From Hydrogenophaga sp. IBVHS1 (GTDB lineage Bacteria; Pseudomonadota; Gammaproteobacteria; Burkholderiales; Burkholderiaceae_C), in the NCBI RefSeq assembly GCF_002127265.1, contig NZ_NFUU01000003.1, positions 386,304 through 450,303 on the forward strand: DNA of 64,000 bases, in the 5' to 3' direction. A program made the position numbers and the translations under genes. The notes below the pieces were generated by a model. That model made no database searches. It was not told the DNA's origin and was given only the letters and a program-made list of their open reading frames with translations. Below are positions 26,859 through 33,803 of this stretch, piece after piece (position 1 is the stretch's first letter; every line of letters starts with the position of its first letter).

Positions 26859-28217
26859 ATGAGCACCGCCCTGGCCCAGGCTCGCGTGCAGCAGATGCTG
26901 CACGCACCGCTGCTACCCACGCTGCTGCGGCTGGCCACGCCCAACGTGATGGGTCTGTTTGCCATGACGGTGGTGATCGGCTACGACGGCTACATCCTCG
27001 GGCTCATCGGTGCGGATGCACTGGCCGGCATCGCGCTGGTGTTTCCGCTCTCCATGCTGATGGTGCAGATGTCCGCAGGCGGCATTGGCGGCGCCACCAC
27101 CGCAGCCGTGGCGCGGGCGCTGGGCGGCGGGCGAGCAGAGGACGCAGGCCGCCTGGCGCAGCAGTCGGTGTTGCTCGGGCTGGCGCTGGCTGCGCTGTTC
27201 ATGCTGGTGCTGCTGGTTTTCGGGCGGAGCATCTATGGCGCCATGGGCGGGCACGGCGCGGCACTGCAGACCGCGCTCGCGTACTCCCACGTGCTCTTCG
27301 GTGGCGCAGCGGTGATCTGGCTCACCAACGTGCTGGCCGCCGTGGTGCGCGGCGCAGGCAACATGCTGCTGCCCTCGCTGATGCTGCTGGGCACCGCCGT
27401 GCTGCACGTGCTCCTGTGCCCGTTGCTGGTGTTCGGCTGGGGCCCGGTGCCGGGCCTGGGCGTGGCGGGCGCTGCCGCCAGCACGCTCACGGTCAACGCC
27501 TTGTCGGCGATCGTGATGGTCATCTACCTGCTTCGCGCCGATGGCGCGGTGCACCTCAACCGCACGCCGTGGCGGCTGGACAGGCCGCTGATGCGCGACA
27601 TCCTGCGCGTGGGTCTGCCGGCCTCGATGAGCCCGGTGATCAGCAACGCGTCCATCGCAGCGGCCACCGCGTTCGTGGGCAGCTACGGCACCGCGGCGCT
27701 CGCGGGCTACGGCGTGGCAGCACGGCTGGAATACATCCTGGTGCCGATTGCCTTCGGCTTCGGCACCGCGCTCACCGCCATGGTCGCGACCAACATGGGC
27801 GCCGGCCAGTCGGCGCGGGCCTTGCGCGTGGCATGGACGGGCGGCGCCATGGTGGCGGCCATCACGGGCGCCATTGGCCTGGTCACCGCCATCGCGCCTT
27901 CGCTGTGGATGAACCTGTTCACCAGCGACCCGGCGGTGCTGGTCTTCGGCGCTTCCTACCTGAACATCGTGGGCGCCTGCTACGCCTTCTTCGGCCTGGG
28001 CCTGGCGCTGTTCTTCGCGTCGCAGGGGGCTGGCCGGATGTTCTGTCCGCTCACGGCCAGCCTGGGCCGGCTTGGGGTGCTGGTGGTCGGTGGCTGGCTC
28101 TGCGTGCACGTGTTCCAGGCGAGCGCCACCATTCTGTTTGCCATCGTCGCCTTCAGCCTGGTCGTGTACGGCGCCACCCTGGCCATCGCCATTCGCCTGG
28201 GCAGCTGGACGCGGTGA
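26859..28217 (+). CDS. MATE-family multidrug efflux transporter
   Basis: A 452-residue inner-membrane antiporter. The start at 26859 is chosen because upstream extension would run through tetR. About twelve hydrophobic helices occur in two related halves. The conserved LPTLLRLATPNVMGLFAM opens the first half and VGLPASMSPVISNASIAA the second, both at the expected positions for MATE proteins. It exports cationic or organic compounds using H+ or Na+. Adjacent TetR and thioesterase genes suggest control by a lipophilic or aromatic ligand. Confidence 0.85.
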   Translation: MSTALAQARVQQMLHAPLLPTLLRLATPNVMGLFAMTVVIGYDGYILGLIGADALAGIALVFPLSMLMVQMSAGGIGGATTAAVARALGGGRAEDAGRLAQQSVLLGLALAALFMLVLLVFGRSIYGAMGGHGAALQTALAYSHVLFGGAAVIWLTNVLAAVVRGAGNMLLPSLMLLGTAVLHVLLCPLLVFGWGPVPGLGVAGAAASTLTVNALSAIVMVIYLLRADGAVHLNRTPWRLDRPLMRDILRVGLPASMSPVISNASIAAATAFVGSYGTAALAGYGVAARLEYILVPIAFGFGTALTAMVATNMGAGQSARALRVAWTGGAMVAAITGAIGLVTAIAPSLWMNLFTSDPAVLVFGASYLNIVGACYAFFGLGLALFFASQGAGRMFCPLTASLGRLGVLVVGGWLCVHVFQASATILFAIVAFSLVVYGATLAIAIRLGSWTR

Positions 28218-28251
28218 GCGCATTCAATCATTCGATTCAAAGGACATCCCC

Positions 28252-28674
28252 ATGAACAACGCCCCCGTCGAAGAATGGAACCAGCGTGGCGTCGGCGCGT
28301 TGCCGGGCCACCTGGGGCTGGTCATCACCCACGTGAGCACGCAAGAGGTCCGCGCCGAACTCGATGTGCGGCCGACCACCATGGCACCCAACGGCTTCCT
28401 GCACGCGGGCAGCATCGTGACGCTGGCCGACACCTGCTCGGGCTACGGTTGCGTGGCCAACCTGCCGCAAGGCGCCAGTGGTTTCACCACCATTGAGCTC
28501 AAGAGCAACCACCTGGGCACGGCGCGCGAGGGCACCATCGAATGCGTGGCCCGCCCCGCCCACCTGGGCCGCAACACGCAGGTCTGGGACGCCGTGGTGA
28601 CGCACCGCGAGACCGGCAAGACGATTGCGCTGTTCCGTTGCACGCAGATGGTGCTGTACCCGAAGGCCGCATGA
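28252..28674 (+). CDS. PaaI-type hotdog thioesterase
   Basis: A 140-residue hotdog-fold protein. The conserved segment MAPNGFLHAGSIVTLADTCS has the HxGxxxxLAD signature of PaaI/phenylacetyl-CoA thioesterases, and FTTIELKSNHLGTAREG forms the second half. It hydrolyses aromatic or medium-chain acyl-CoA thioesters. It starts 34 bp after the MATE gene in the same direction. Confidence 0.85.
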   Translation: MNNAPVEEWNQRGVGALPGHLGLVITHVSTQEVRAELDVRPTTMAPNGFLHAGSIVTLADTCSGYGCVANLPQGASGFTTIELKSNHLGTAREGTIECVARPAHLGRNTQVWDAVVTHRETGKTIALFRCTQMVLYPKAA

Positions 28675-28798
28675 GGGCAGCTGAATTTGTCAGAAAAAGT
28701 ATCGGGCGGGAAATGAGTTGAATCCAGCGGCGCACCCATGCCGTATTCAGTGGGCAACCAACGCCGGCTCGCCGGTAACCACTGAAAGGAAACTCCTC

Positions 28799-29179
28799 AT
28801 GAAATCCGCACGCATCTCCCTCCTCGCCCTGTCCATCGCCGCCGTGACCGCAGGCAGCGCCTTCGCCGCCGGCGGCTCCATGCCCATCGCCAACGGCGAG
28901 ATCGGCTCCACCATGCAAGTCAAGAAGCAGCAGATGGAGAACCCCACCATGGGCAAGAGCCGCGCCGAAGTGGCGACCGAGCTGCGCAACGCCAAGGCCA
29001 ACGGCACGCTGATCGACAACGGCGAAATCGGCTCCACCCTGCAAGTGAAAAAGCAGCTCATGGAGAACACCAGCATGAACAAGAGCCGTGCTGACGTGGT
29101 GGGCGAACTGCGCAACGCCGAAGCCAACGGCACGCTGCTGGCCAACGGCGAACTCAGCAGCCTGCAGCGCTTCAACTGA
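28799..29179 (+). CDS. Small exported repeat protein (DUF4148-like)
   Basis: A 126-residue protein. The start at 28799 follows a GAAAGGA site and yields a signal peptide (MKSARISLLALSIAAVTAG, cleaved near AFAA). The mature part holds two near-identical copies of a module NGEIGST-(M/L)-QVKKQ, each followed by MENxxMxKSRAxV and a helix ELRNAxANGTL. A third partial copy is NGELSS. Short alternating modules of this type are common in Burkholderiales periplasmic proteins of unknown role. No catalytic residues are apparent. Confidence 0.75.
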   Translation: MKSARISLLALSIAAVTAGSAFAAGGSMPIANGEIGSTMQVKKQQMENPTMGKSRAEVATELRNAKANGTLIDNGEIGSTLQVKKQLMENTSMNKSRADVVGELRNAEANGTLLANGELSSLQRFN

Positions 29180-29198
29180 CACCGATACCGACCTGATC

Positions 29199-29228
29199 CA
29201 CAGCCGCGTGCCCCTGCACGCGGCTGTG
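29199..29228. terminator. Strong stem-loop between convergent genes
   Basis: Perfect 12-bp inverted repeat CACAGCCGCGTG / CACGCGGCTGTG with a 6-nt loop, 19 bp after one stop and 3 bp from the other. There is no T-run on either strand, so it would be a stability or bidirectional termination element rather than a classical intrinsic terminator. Confidence 0.5.
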
Positions 29229-29231
29229 CGT

Positions 29232-29669
29232 TCAGGTGGCCGGTGCGACCGGCAGCGCCGATGCCGGCAGACCGAACACGCGGTCGAACAGCAGGTTGAA
29301 CACGAAGGTGTAGACCAGGAAAAAGACGATCAGGCCGAGGTCCAGCACAAAGGCCTGCCAGAGCGAAATCTCCAGCCACCAGGCGAACAGCGGCACCAGC
29401 GAGAACACCAGCCCGCCTTCAAACCCGATGGCGTGCGCCACACGGCGCCCGACACTGCGGCCCCGCGTGGCCTGGCGGCTCTCCCAGCGCTCAAAGAGCG
29501 TGTTGAAGATCAGATTCCACACCACCGCAATGGCAGAAGCGGCCACCGCCGCCACGCCTGCATGCCCCATGCTCGCGCCGGCCAGCAGCGCCAACCCGAC
29601 GCTGGAACAGGCGATGGCGATGAGCTCGTAGAGCGTGACGTAAACAATTTTCCGTTTGATGCCTTGCAT
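29232..29669 (-). CDS. PACE-family efflux transporter (AceI-like)
   Basis: A 145-residue inner-membrane protein beginning MQGIKRKIVYVTLYELIAIA at 29669. Two tandem bacterial transmembrane pairs give four helices. Family-typical features are the acidic residue in the first helix (YELIAI), WNLIFNTLFERWE between the pairs, and VYTFVFNLLFDRVFG at the end of the second pair. PACE proteins export chlorhexidine, acriflavine or short diamines. It is divergent from a LysR gene, as aceI is from aceR. Confidence 0.88.
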   Translation of the reverse strand: MQGIKRKIVYVTLYELIAIACSSVGLALLAGASMGHAGVAAVAASAIAVVWNLIFNTLFERWESRQATRGRSVGRRVAHAIGFEGGLVFSLVPLFAWWLEISLWQAFVLDLGLIVFFLVYTFVFNLLFDRVFGLPASALPVAPAT

Positions 29670-29716
29670 GCGGCGCAGTTTAGGTGCCTGCGGCTGACGG
29701 GTGAAGTCAGTTATTT

Positions 29717-29729
29717 TCAGTTTTTCTGA
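29717..29729. promoter_or_regulatory. LysR-type site between PACE gene and its regulator
   Basis: TCAGTTTTTCTGA is a perfect dyad of the form T-N11-A in the 73-bp divergent gap, the usual arrangement for a LysR activator that controls the neighbouring efflux gene and itself. Confidence 0.45.
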
Positions 29730-29742
29730 TATGTTGCGGGCC

Positions 29743-30627
29743 ATGGCCTTCAACAGCGACAACGTGCGGGTGTTTCTGGCGGTGCTCGACTCGGGCTCCT
29801 TTTCCGCTGCGGCGCGCGCCCTCGGGAGGGTCCCTTCTGCGGTGAGCATGACGATCGCTCAACTGGAAGCCGAACTGGACCTGCTGCTGTTCGACCGCCG
29901 CACGCGCGAACCTCGACCGACCGACGTGGCGCGCGCGCTGGAGCCGCAAGCGCGCCAGCTTGCAAGTCAGTTGCGCCAGTTGCAGGCGCACGCGCAGGAA
30001 CTGCATCAAGGGCTTGAGAAGCGCCTCACGCTGGCCATCGCGCCGGAACTGCTTTCGGTGCCCTGGAGCCAGCCGCTGGCGGTGCTCGCAGCCGAATTTC
30101 CGTCGCTGGATGTGGAGGTTCTGTCAGCGCCCCAGACCGCTGCCTTGCGCATGCTGCACGCTGGCGAGGCGCATCTGGCGCTGGTGTTCGAGCGACCGGG
30201 GACCGATGAACGCGAGAGCTTTCAGGAATTGGGGCACGAAACCCTGGTGGCGGTGATGTCGCCGGATCACCCCGATGCCCGCACCCGCCAGGACAGCCTG
30301 AGCCTGACGGCCTTGCTGGACATCCGGCAGATCGCCGTGGCCAGCCGCGATGCACAGGGTGCCGACCCGCGGGTGCTGGTGGCGCGGAAGATCTGGCGCA
30401 CCGACAGCCACCTGGCCACCTTGAGCCTGGTGCAGGCGGGTCTGGGTTGGGCGTATCTGCCGCAGCGGCTTGTGAAGCCGCTGGTGACCTCGGGTCAGTT
30501 GGTCGAGATTCGCTTTGGCAACATGAGCAACCAGCTGCGGCTCTGGGTCGACGTGGTGTGGCAGAACGACCGGCCGCTGGGGCTGGGCGCCAAGCGCTTC
30601 ATCGAACTGATGCGCCAGGCGACCTGA
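29743..30627 (+). CDS. LysR-family regulator, probable activator of the PACE gene
   Basis: A 294-residue regulator. The start at 29743 gives the standard N-terminus NVRVFLAVLDSGSFSAAARA and the HTH recognition part VPSAVSMTIAQLEAELD. The effector domain begins LTLAIAPELLSVPWSQPL. It is transcribed divergently from the PACE transporter with a T-N11-A site between them. This is the same layout as Acinetobacter aceR/aceI, where the regulator responds to chlorhexidine or polyamines. The ligand here is unknown. Confidence 0.85.
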   Translation: MAFNSDNVRVFLAVLDSGSFSAAARALGRVPSAVSMTIAQLEAELDLLLFDRRTREPRPTDVARALEPQARQLASQLRQLQAHAQELHQGLEKRLTLAIAPELLSVPWSQPLAVLAAEFPSLDVEVLSAPQTAALRMLHAGEAHLALVFERPGTDERESFQELGHETLVAVMSPDHPDARTRQDSLSLTALLDIRQIAVASRDAQGADPRVLVARKIWRTDSHLATLSLVQAGLGWAYLPQRLVKPLVTSGQLVEIRFGNMSNQLRLWVDVVWQNDRPLGLGAKRFIELMRQAT

Positions 30628-30645
30628 AGAATTCGATCGGGCCGA

Positions 30646-30894
30646 TCAGTAGTTGCTGCGCGAGCGGCCCAGCCAGCCAATGAGCACCGCTGCCAGTGCG
30701 CCAAGGGCGACGGCAGCCACCAGCGACTTCACCGGTTCGTCGCGCACATAACCCACGGTCTGGTCACCCACGCGCGTGGCCTGGTGGCGCAGGGTGTCAA
30801 TGCTGTGGTGTGCGGCGCGAGCCACGCGGTCCGAAACGTCGCTGGCGGTGTCCAGGGCCTGGCGGGTGAGATCTTGCGATGGGGTCTTGAACAT
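30646..30894 (-). CDS. YqjD/ElaB-like membrane-anchored protein (DUF883 type)
   Basis: An 82-residue protein. The N-terminal 50 residues are amphipathic and charged (DTASDVSDRVARAAHHSID). One C-terminal helix (SLVAAVALGALAAVLIGWL) is followed by basic residues (GRSRSNY). This matches the tail-anchored ElaB/YqjD family linked to stationary-phase ribosome tethering in E. coli. It begins an envelope-stress cluster and lies 42 bp after the DUF1328 gene in the same direction. Confidence 0.75.
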   Translation of the reverse strand: MFKTPSQDLTRQALDTASDVSDRVARAAHHSIDTLRHQATRVGDQTVGYVRDEPVKSLVAAVALGALAAVLIGWLGRSRSNY

Positions 30895-30936
30895 GAGAGG
30901 CTCCTGTGAATGTGAAAAAGGAAAGCAGGTGGGGCT

Positions 30937-31101
30937 CTAGCGCTTGCGCACGAGATCGGCCACCAGCGACACCAGCGCCAGGATCAGGAAGACACCAAAG
31001 AGAATCTTGGCGATGCCTGCGGCGCCTGCGGCAATACCGCCGAAGCCGAGCACGGCAGCGACCAGTGCAATGATGAAGAAGACGACGGCGTAGTGCAGCA
31101 T
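30937..31101 (-). CDS. DUF1328 (YtjA-family) small membrane protein
   Basis: A 54-residue protein with two hydrophobic helices. [20 protein letters not shown] and [19 protein letters not shown] are the signatures of the DUF1328 family. These tiny membrane proteins are widespread and stress-inducible, with no known activity. Two TGTAGGA elements lie in its upstream region (31151 and 31199), shared with the divergent-side cluster. Confidence 0.85.
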   Translation of the reverse strand: MLHYAVVFFIIALVAAVLGFGGIAAGAAGIAKILFGVFLILALVSLVADLVRKR

Positions 31102-31198
31102 GAATGCTCTCCTGATGGGTTCGCAACGACCATCATTGCGATGACTCCACTGTAGGAACGCAGCCTGCCTTTGCCTGCAAGCCAACACCGCACCGGTT

Positions 31199-31216
31199 TG
31201 TAGGACGGCGCCGACT
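31199..31216 (+). promoter_or_regulatory. 18-bp dyad element (TGTAGGA family), copy 1
   Basis: TGTAGGACGGCGCCGACT, matching TGTAGGA-N4-TCCKACA with mismatches in the right arm. It lies upstream of DUF1328 and just after the response-regulator gene end. A weaker copy starts at 31151. Confidence 0.45.
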
Positions 31217-31236
31217 GCCGGGCGCCTCCGACTCTC

Positions 31237-31869
31237 TTACTGGATCAGGCCGTTCTTGAGCGCGTAGTAGGTCAGGTCGCTGTTGCTGGCGAGCTTGAGC
31301 TTCTCGAGCACCCGCGTGCGGTAGGTGCTCACGGTCTTGACGCTGAGGAACATGTTCTCCGCCATGTGTCCGATGGTCTCGCCCTTGGCCAGGCGCAGGA
31401 ACACCTGCAACTCCCGTTCTGAAAGCAGCTCGTGCGGTGGGCGCTCGGCTTCACCCACTGCGCCATCGGCCAGCAGCTCGGCCACCGCCGGGCTGATGTA
31501 GCGCCGCCCGCGCGCCACGGTGCGAATGGCGTTGACGATTTCCTCCGGCGCGCATTCCTTGTTCAGGTAGCCGCTGGCGCCATGGCGCAGCAAGGTGGTG
31601 GCGTACTGCGCCTCGGGAAAGCCGCTGAGGATGAGCACGTGAAGGTCTGGGAAGCGGGCCTTGATGGCCTGCAGCGCATCCACGCCACCGTGCTCGGGCA
31701 TCGAGATATCCATCAGCAGGACGTCTACTTCACCGGCGCGCGCCAGCTCCAGCGCTTCCCGGCCATTGTTGGCTTCGCCTGTGACGCGCAGGTCCACGTG
31801 TTCGGTGAGGAACTGGCGCAGGCCTGAACGCACGATGGCGTGGTCGTCGACGATTCCGACTCTGATCAT
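31237..31869 (-). CDS. NarL/FixJ-family response regulator
   Basis: A 210-residue two-domain regulator. The receiver is intact: acidic pair in IVDDH, phosphoacceptor Asp54 in LLMDISMPEHGG, Lys103 in GYLNKE. The LuxR-type helix-turn-helix is at about residues 145-205 (LSERELQVFLRLAKGETIGH, then VKTVSTYRTRVLEKL). The CHASE3 HisKA_3 kinase at 33804 is of the class that pairs with such regulators. The TGTAGGA dyads around this cluster are plausible targets. These pairings are inferred from context. Confidence 0.9.
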   Translation of the reverse strand: MIRVGIVDDHAIVRSGLRQFLTEHVDLRVTGEANNGREALELARAGEVDVLLMDISMPEHGGVDALQAIKARFPDLHVLILSGFPEAQYATTLLRHGASGYLNKECAPEEIVNAIRTVARGRRYISPAVAELLADGAVGEAERPPHELLSERELQVFLRLAKGETIGHMAENMFLSVKTVSTYRTRVLEKLKLASNSDLTYYALKNGLIQ

Positions 31870-31944
31870 GTTGACCTCTGAATGCGTGTGGGACTTGTCT
31901 GGCGGGTGGGAGCGGGCAATTTAACAGGCCCCGCGCAGCCGGAG

Positions 31945-31962
31945 CGTCGGACAGCTCCTACA
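31945..31962 (-). promoter_or_regulatory. 18-bp dyad element (TGTAGGA family), copy 2
   Basis: On the minus strand this reads TGTAGGAGCTGTCCGACG. It lies in the 270-bp region between the response regulator start and csbD. Confidence 0.5.
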
Positions 31963-31975
31963 ACCCTGCGCTTTC

Positions 31976-31993
31976 GATCGGATACGTCCTACA
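31976..31993 (-). promoter_or_regulatory. 18-bp dyad element (TGTAGGA family), copy 3
   Basis: On the minus strand this reads TGTAGGACGTATCCGATC. It is 31 bp (three helical turns) from copy 2, which suggests cooperative binding before the csbD operon. Confidence 0.5.
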
Positions 31994-32139
31994 CCGGAGC
32001 GGCTGCATGCCCGACATCTTCGGCGAAGGCGCGAACCTACAGTTCATTCACGGCAACGCAATACGGATACGAACAGCGCCAGCCGGGACGGGCAACCAGC
32101 CAGTCCGACCACATCAGCAACTTAGTCAAGGAGATGCAC

Positions 32140-32388
32140 ATGAACTGGGATCGCATTGAAGGCAACTGGAAACAGCTCAAGGGCCGCGTGGTGGAGAAAT
32201 GGGGCAAGTTGACCGACGACGATTTCGACGTCGTGGCAGGCCGCCGCGAACAACTCGCCGGCAAGATTCAGGAGCGTTACGGCGTGGCCAAGGACGAAGC
32301 CGAGCGCCAGGTGACTGCCTGGGAACGCAGTGCTGGTGACGACTGGTTCGACAGCCCGTCCGCCAAACGCCCGACCGAAAAGCTTTGA
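32140..32388 (+). CDS. CsbD-family stress protein
   Basis: An 82-residue soluble protein. The start at 32140 follows an AAGGAGA site. MNWDRIEGNWKQLKGRVVEK and KWGKLTDDDFDVVAGRREQL are the CsbD family signatures. CsbD proteins are general-stress-induced and very abundant, with unknown function. It is followed after 12 bp by a BON lipoprotein gene, forming an operon. Confidence 0.9.
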   Translation: MNWDRIEGNWKQLKGRVVEKWGKLTDDDFDVVAGRREQLAGKIQERYGVAKDEAERQVTAWERSAGDDWFDSPSAKRPTEKL

Positions 32389-32400
32389 AAGGAGCACACC

Positions 32401-32841
32401 ATGAACAACACAACCCGTCACCTCACCCTCATCGCCGCCGCTGCGGCCACGATCGCTCTGGCCGCCTGCGGCCAGAATGAAGACACCACTGTCGGTCAGA
32501 AGATCGACAACGGCTTCAACCAGACGCAGAGCGCAGCCACCGAGATGAAGAACGATGCGAAGGAAGTCGGCAAGGACATGCAGGCCGCCGGCTCGCAGGC
32601 TGGACAAGCTGTTTCTGACGGCGCCAGCGATATGGCGATCACCGCCAAGGTGAACGCTGCCCTGGCCGCCGACGACAAGTTGAGCGCTCTCAAGATCAAC
32701 GTCGACACCGAAGCCGGTCGCGTGGCCCTGAAGGGCACGGCGCCCGACGCCGATTCGCGCGATCGTGCCACCACGCTGGCCGCCGCCGTGGATGGCGTGG
32801 TTGCCGTGGACAACCGCCTGGTCGTCCAGAAGAACAGCTGA
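32401..32841 (+). CDS. BON-domain lipoprotein (OsmY-like)
   Basis: A 146-residue exported protein. The signal peptide ends in lipobox LAAC (AATIALAACGQ). A Lys/Asp/Ala-rich helical linker (about residues 25-70) leads to one BON domain (AITAKVNAALAADDKLSALK, then VALKGTAPDADSRDRATTLA). BON proteins bind phospholipid or outer-membrane partners and are induced by osmotic stress. Second gene of the csbD operon. Confidence 0.85.
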   Translation: MNNTTRHLTLIAAAAATIALAACGQNEDTTVGQKIDNGFNQTQSAATEMKNDAKEVGKDMQAAGSQAGQAVSDGASDMAITAKVNAALAADDKLSALKINVDTEAGRVALKGTAPDADSRDRATTLAAAVDGVVAVDNRLVVQKNS

Positions 32842-32849
32842 TCAACCCC

Positions 32850-32881
32850 GGGGAGCGTCCCGAATTTGGGCGCCGCTCCCC
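32850..32881 (+). terminator. Stem-loop between the two BON genes
   Basis: GGGGAGCG / CGCTCCCC form an 8-bp perfect stem, with an inner CCC/GGG pairing around AATTT. No T-run follows, so it may be an attenuator or mRNA-stability element limiting expression of the second BON gene. Confidence 0.4.
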
Positions 32882-32901
32882 ATCACCCCTAGGAAAACAC
32901 C

Positions 32902-33216
32902 ATGAAAATCGCAACTGCACTGTTGGCCGCCGTCGCCACCTTCTCCCTGGTTCAGATCACCGGCTGCGCCGTCGCTCGCGACCAGCAAACCGTGGGTGCC
33001 TACATCGACGATGCCACCCTCACCACCCGCGTGAAGGCTCGCTTCGCCGAAGACAAGACCGTCAGCGCCACGTCGATCAGCGTTGAAACGCTGAACGGCA
33101 CGGTGCAGCTGTCGGGCTTCGCCAAGTCCACCGCTGAAAAGGCGACCGCTGAAAACCTTGCCAAGTCCACGCCCGGCGTGAAGGCTGTGCGCAACGACAT
33201 CGTGGTGCGCCCATAA
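32902..33216 (+). CDS. BON-domain lipoprotein, second copy
   Basis: A 104-residue protein with signal peptide and lipobox ITGC (LVQITGCAVA). A single BON domain follows (TLTTRVKARFAEDKTVSATS, then VQLSGFAKSTAEKATAENLA, ending VKAVRNDIVVRP). It is related to the preceding gene product but lacks its linker. It lies 60 bp downstream across a hairpin and is probably part of the same stress regulon. Confidence 0.85.
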   Translation: MKIATALLAAVATFSLVQITGCAVARDQQTVGAYIDDATLTTRVKARFAEDKTVSATSISVETLNGTVQLSGFAKSTAEKATAENLAKSTPGVKAVRNDIVVRP

Positions 33217-33234
33217 ACCAGCCTGGCCGCTGTA

Positions 33235-33252
33235 TGTAGGACGACGCCTACA
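33235..33252 (+). promoter_or_regulatory. 18-bp dyad element (TGTAGGA family), copy 4, best palindrome
   Basis: TGTAGGACGACGCCTACA, nearly perfect inverted repeat, located between the second BON gene and the receiver/kinase genes. It is the clearest copy of the motif. Confidence 0.55.
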
Positions 33253-33376
33253 GACGCGGCTGGAGATGTGGACGAAGCTCGGGGCGGGTGAGCGCGGCAT
33301 GGCCGTGCACACCCGCCCCGGGGCGTTTACAGTCTCATTTTTTTCCTCAACGCCTCCCCATTCCCTCCACCTTTCC

Positions 33377-33781
33377 ATGGCTTCGCTGAGAACGTTCATC
33401 GTTGAAGACAACCCGGTGATCTATGAGAACCTGGTGTCCACGCTGGAAGAGCTCACCAATGTGGAAGTGGTGGGACGGGCGCTCGACGAACGAAGCGCCA
33501 CCCAGTGGCTGCAAGGGCAGGGCGATTCGGTCGACCTGCTGATCATCGACATCTTCCTGTTGTCTGGTTCCGGGCTGGGCGTGCTGAAGGCGGCGCAGGA
33601 AGCCGGCCTGCAGGCTCGGCGGGTGGTGCTCACCAACTACGCCACCGCCGACATCCGCCGCCGCTGCGAAGTGTTGGGCGCCAACCGTGTGTTCGACAAA
33701 TCCCACGAGCTGGAAGACCTGATTGACTATTGCGCCAGCGTGTCCGACGGCGCTGCCACGTCGCCTGGTGATGTGAGCTAG
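33377..33781 (+). CDS. Stand-alone response-regulator receiver
   Basis: A 134-residue single receiver domain. The acidic pair is in FIVEDNP, phosphoacceptor Asp58 in LLIIDIFLLSGSG, Thr86 in VVLTNYA, and Lys108 in RVFDKSH. There is no output domain. The start at 33377 is preferred because the upstream extension has no domain character. It probably shuttles phosphate or tunes the kinase encoded 22 bp downstream. Confidence 0.85.
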   Translation: MASLRTFIVEDNPVIYENLVSTLEELTNVEVVGRALDERSATQWLQGQGDSVDLLIIDIFLLSGSGLGVLKAAQEAGLQARRVVLTNYATADIRRRCEVLGANRVFDKSHELEDLIDYCASVSDGAATSPGDVS

Positions 33782-33803
33782 CTTGCGCACTCCAGGAGCC
33801 GTG

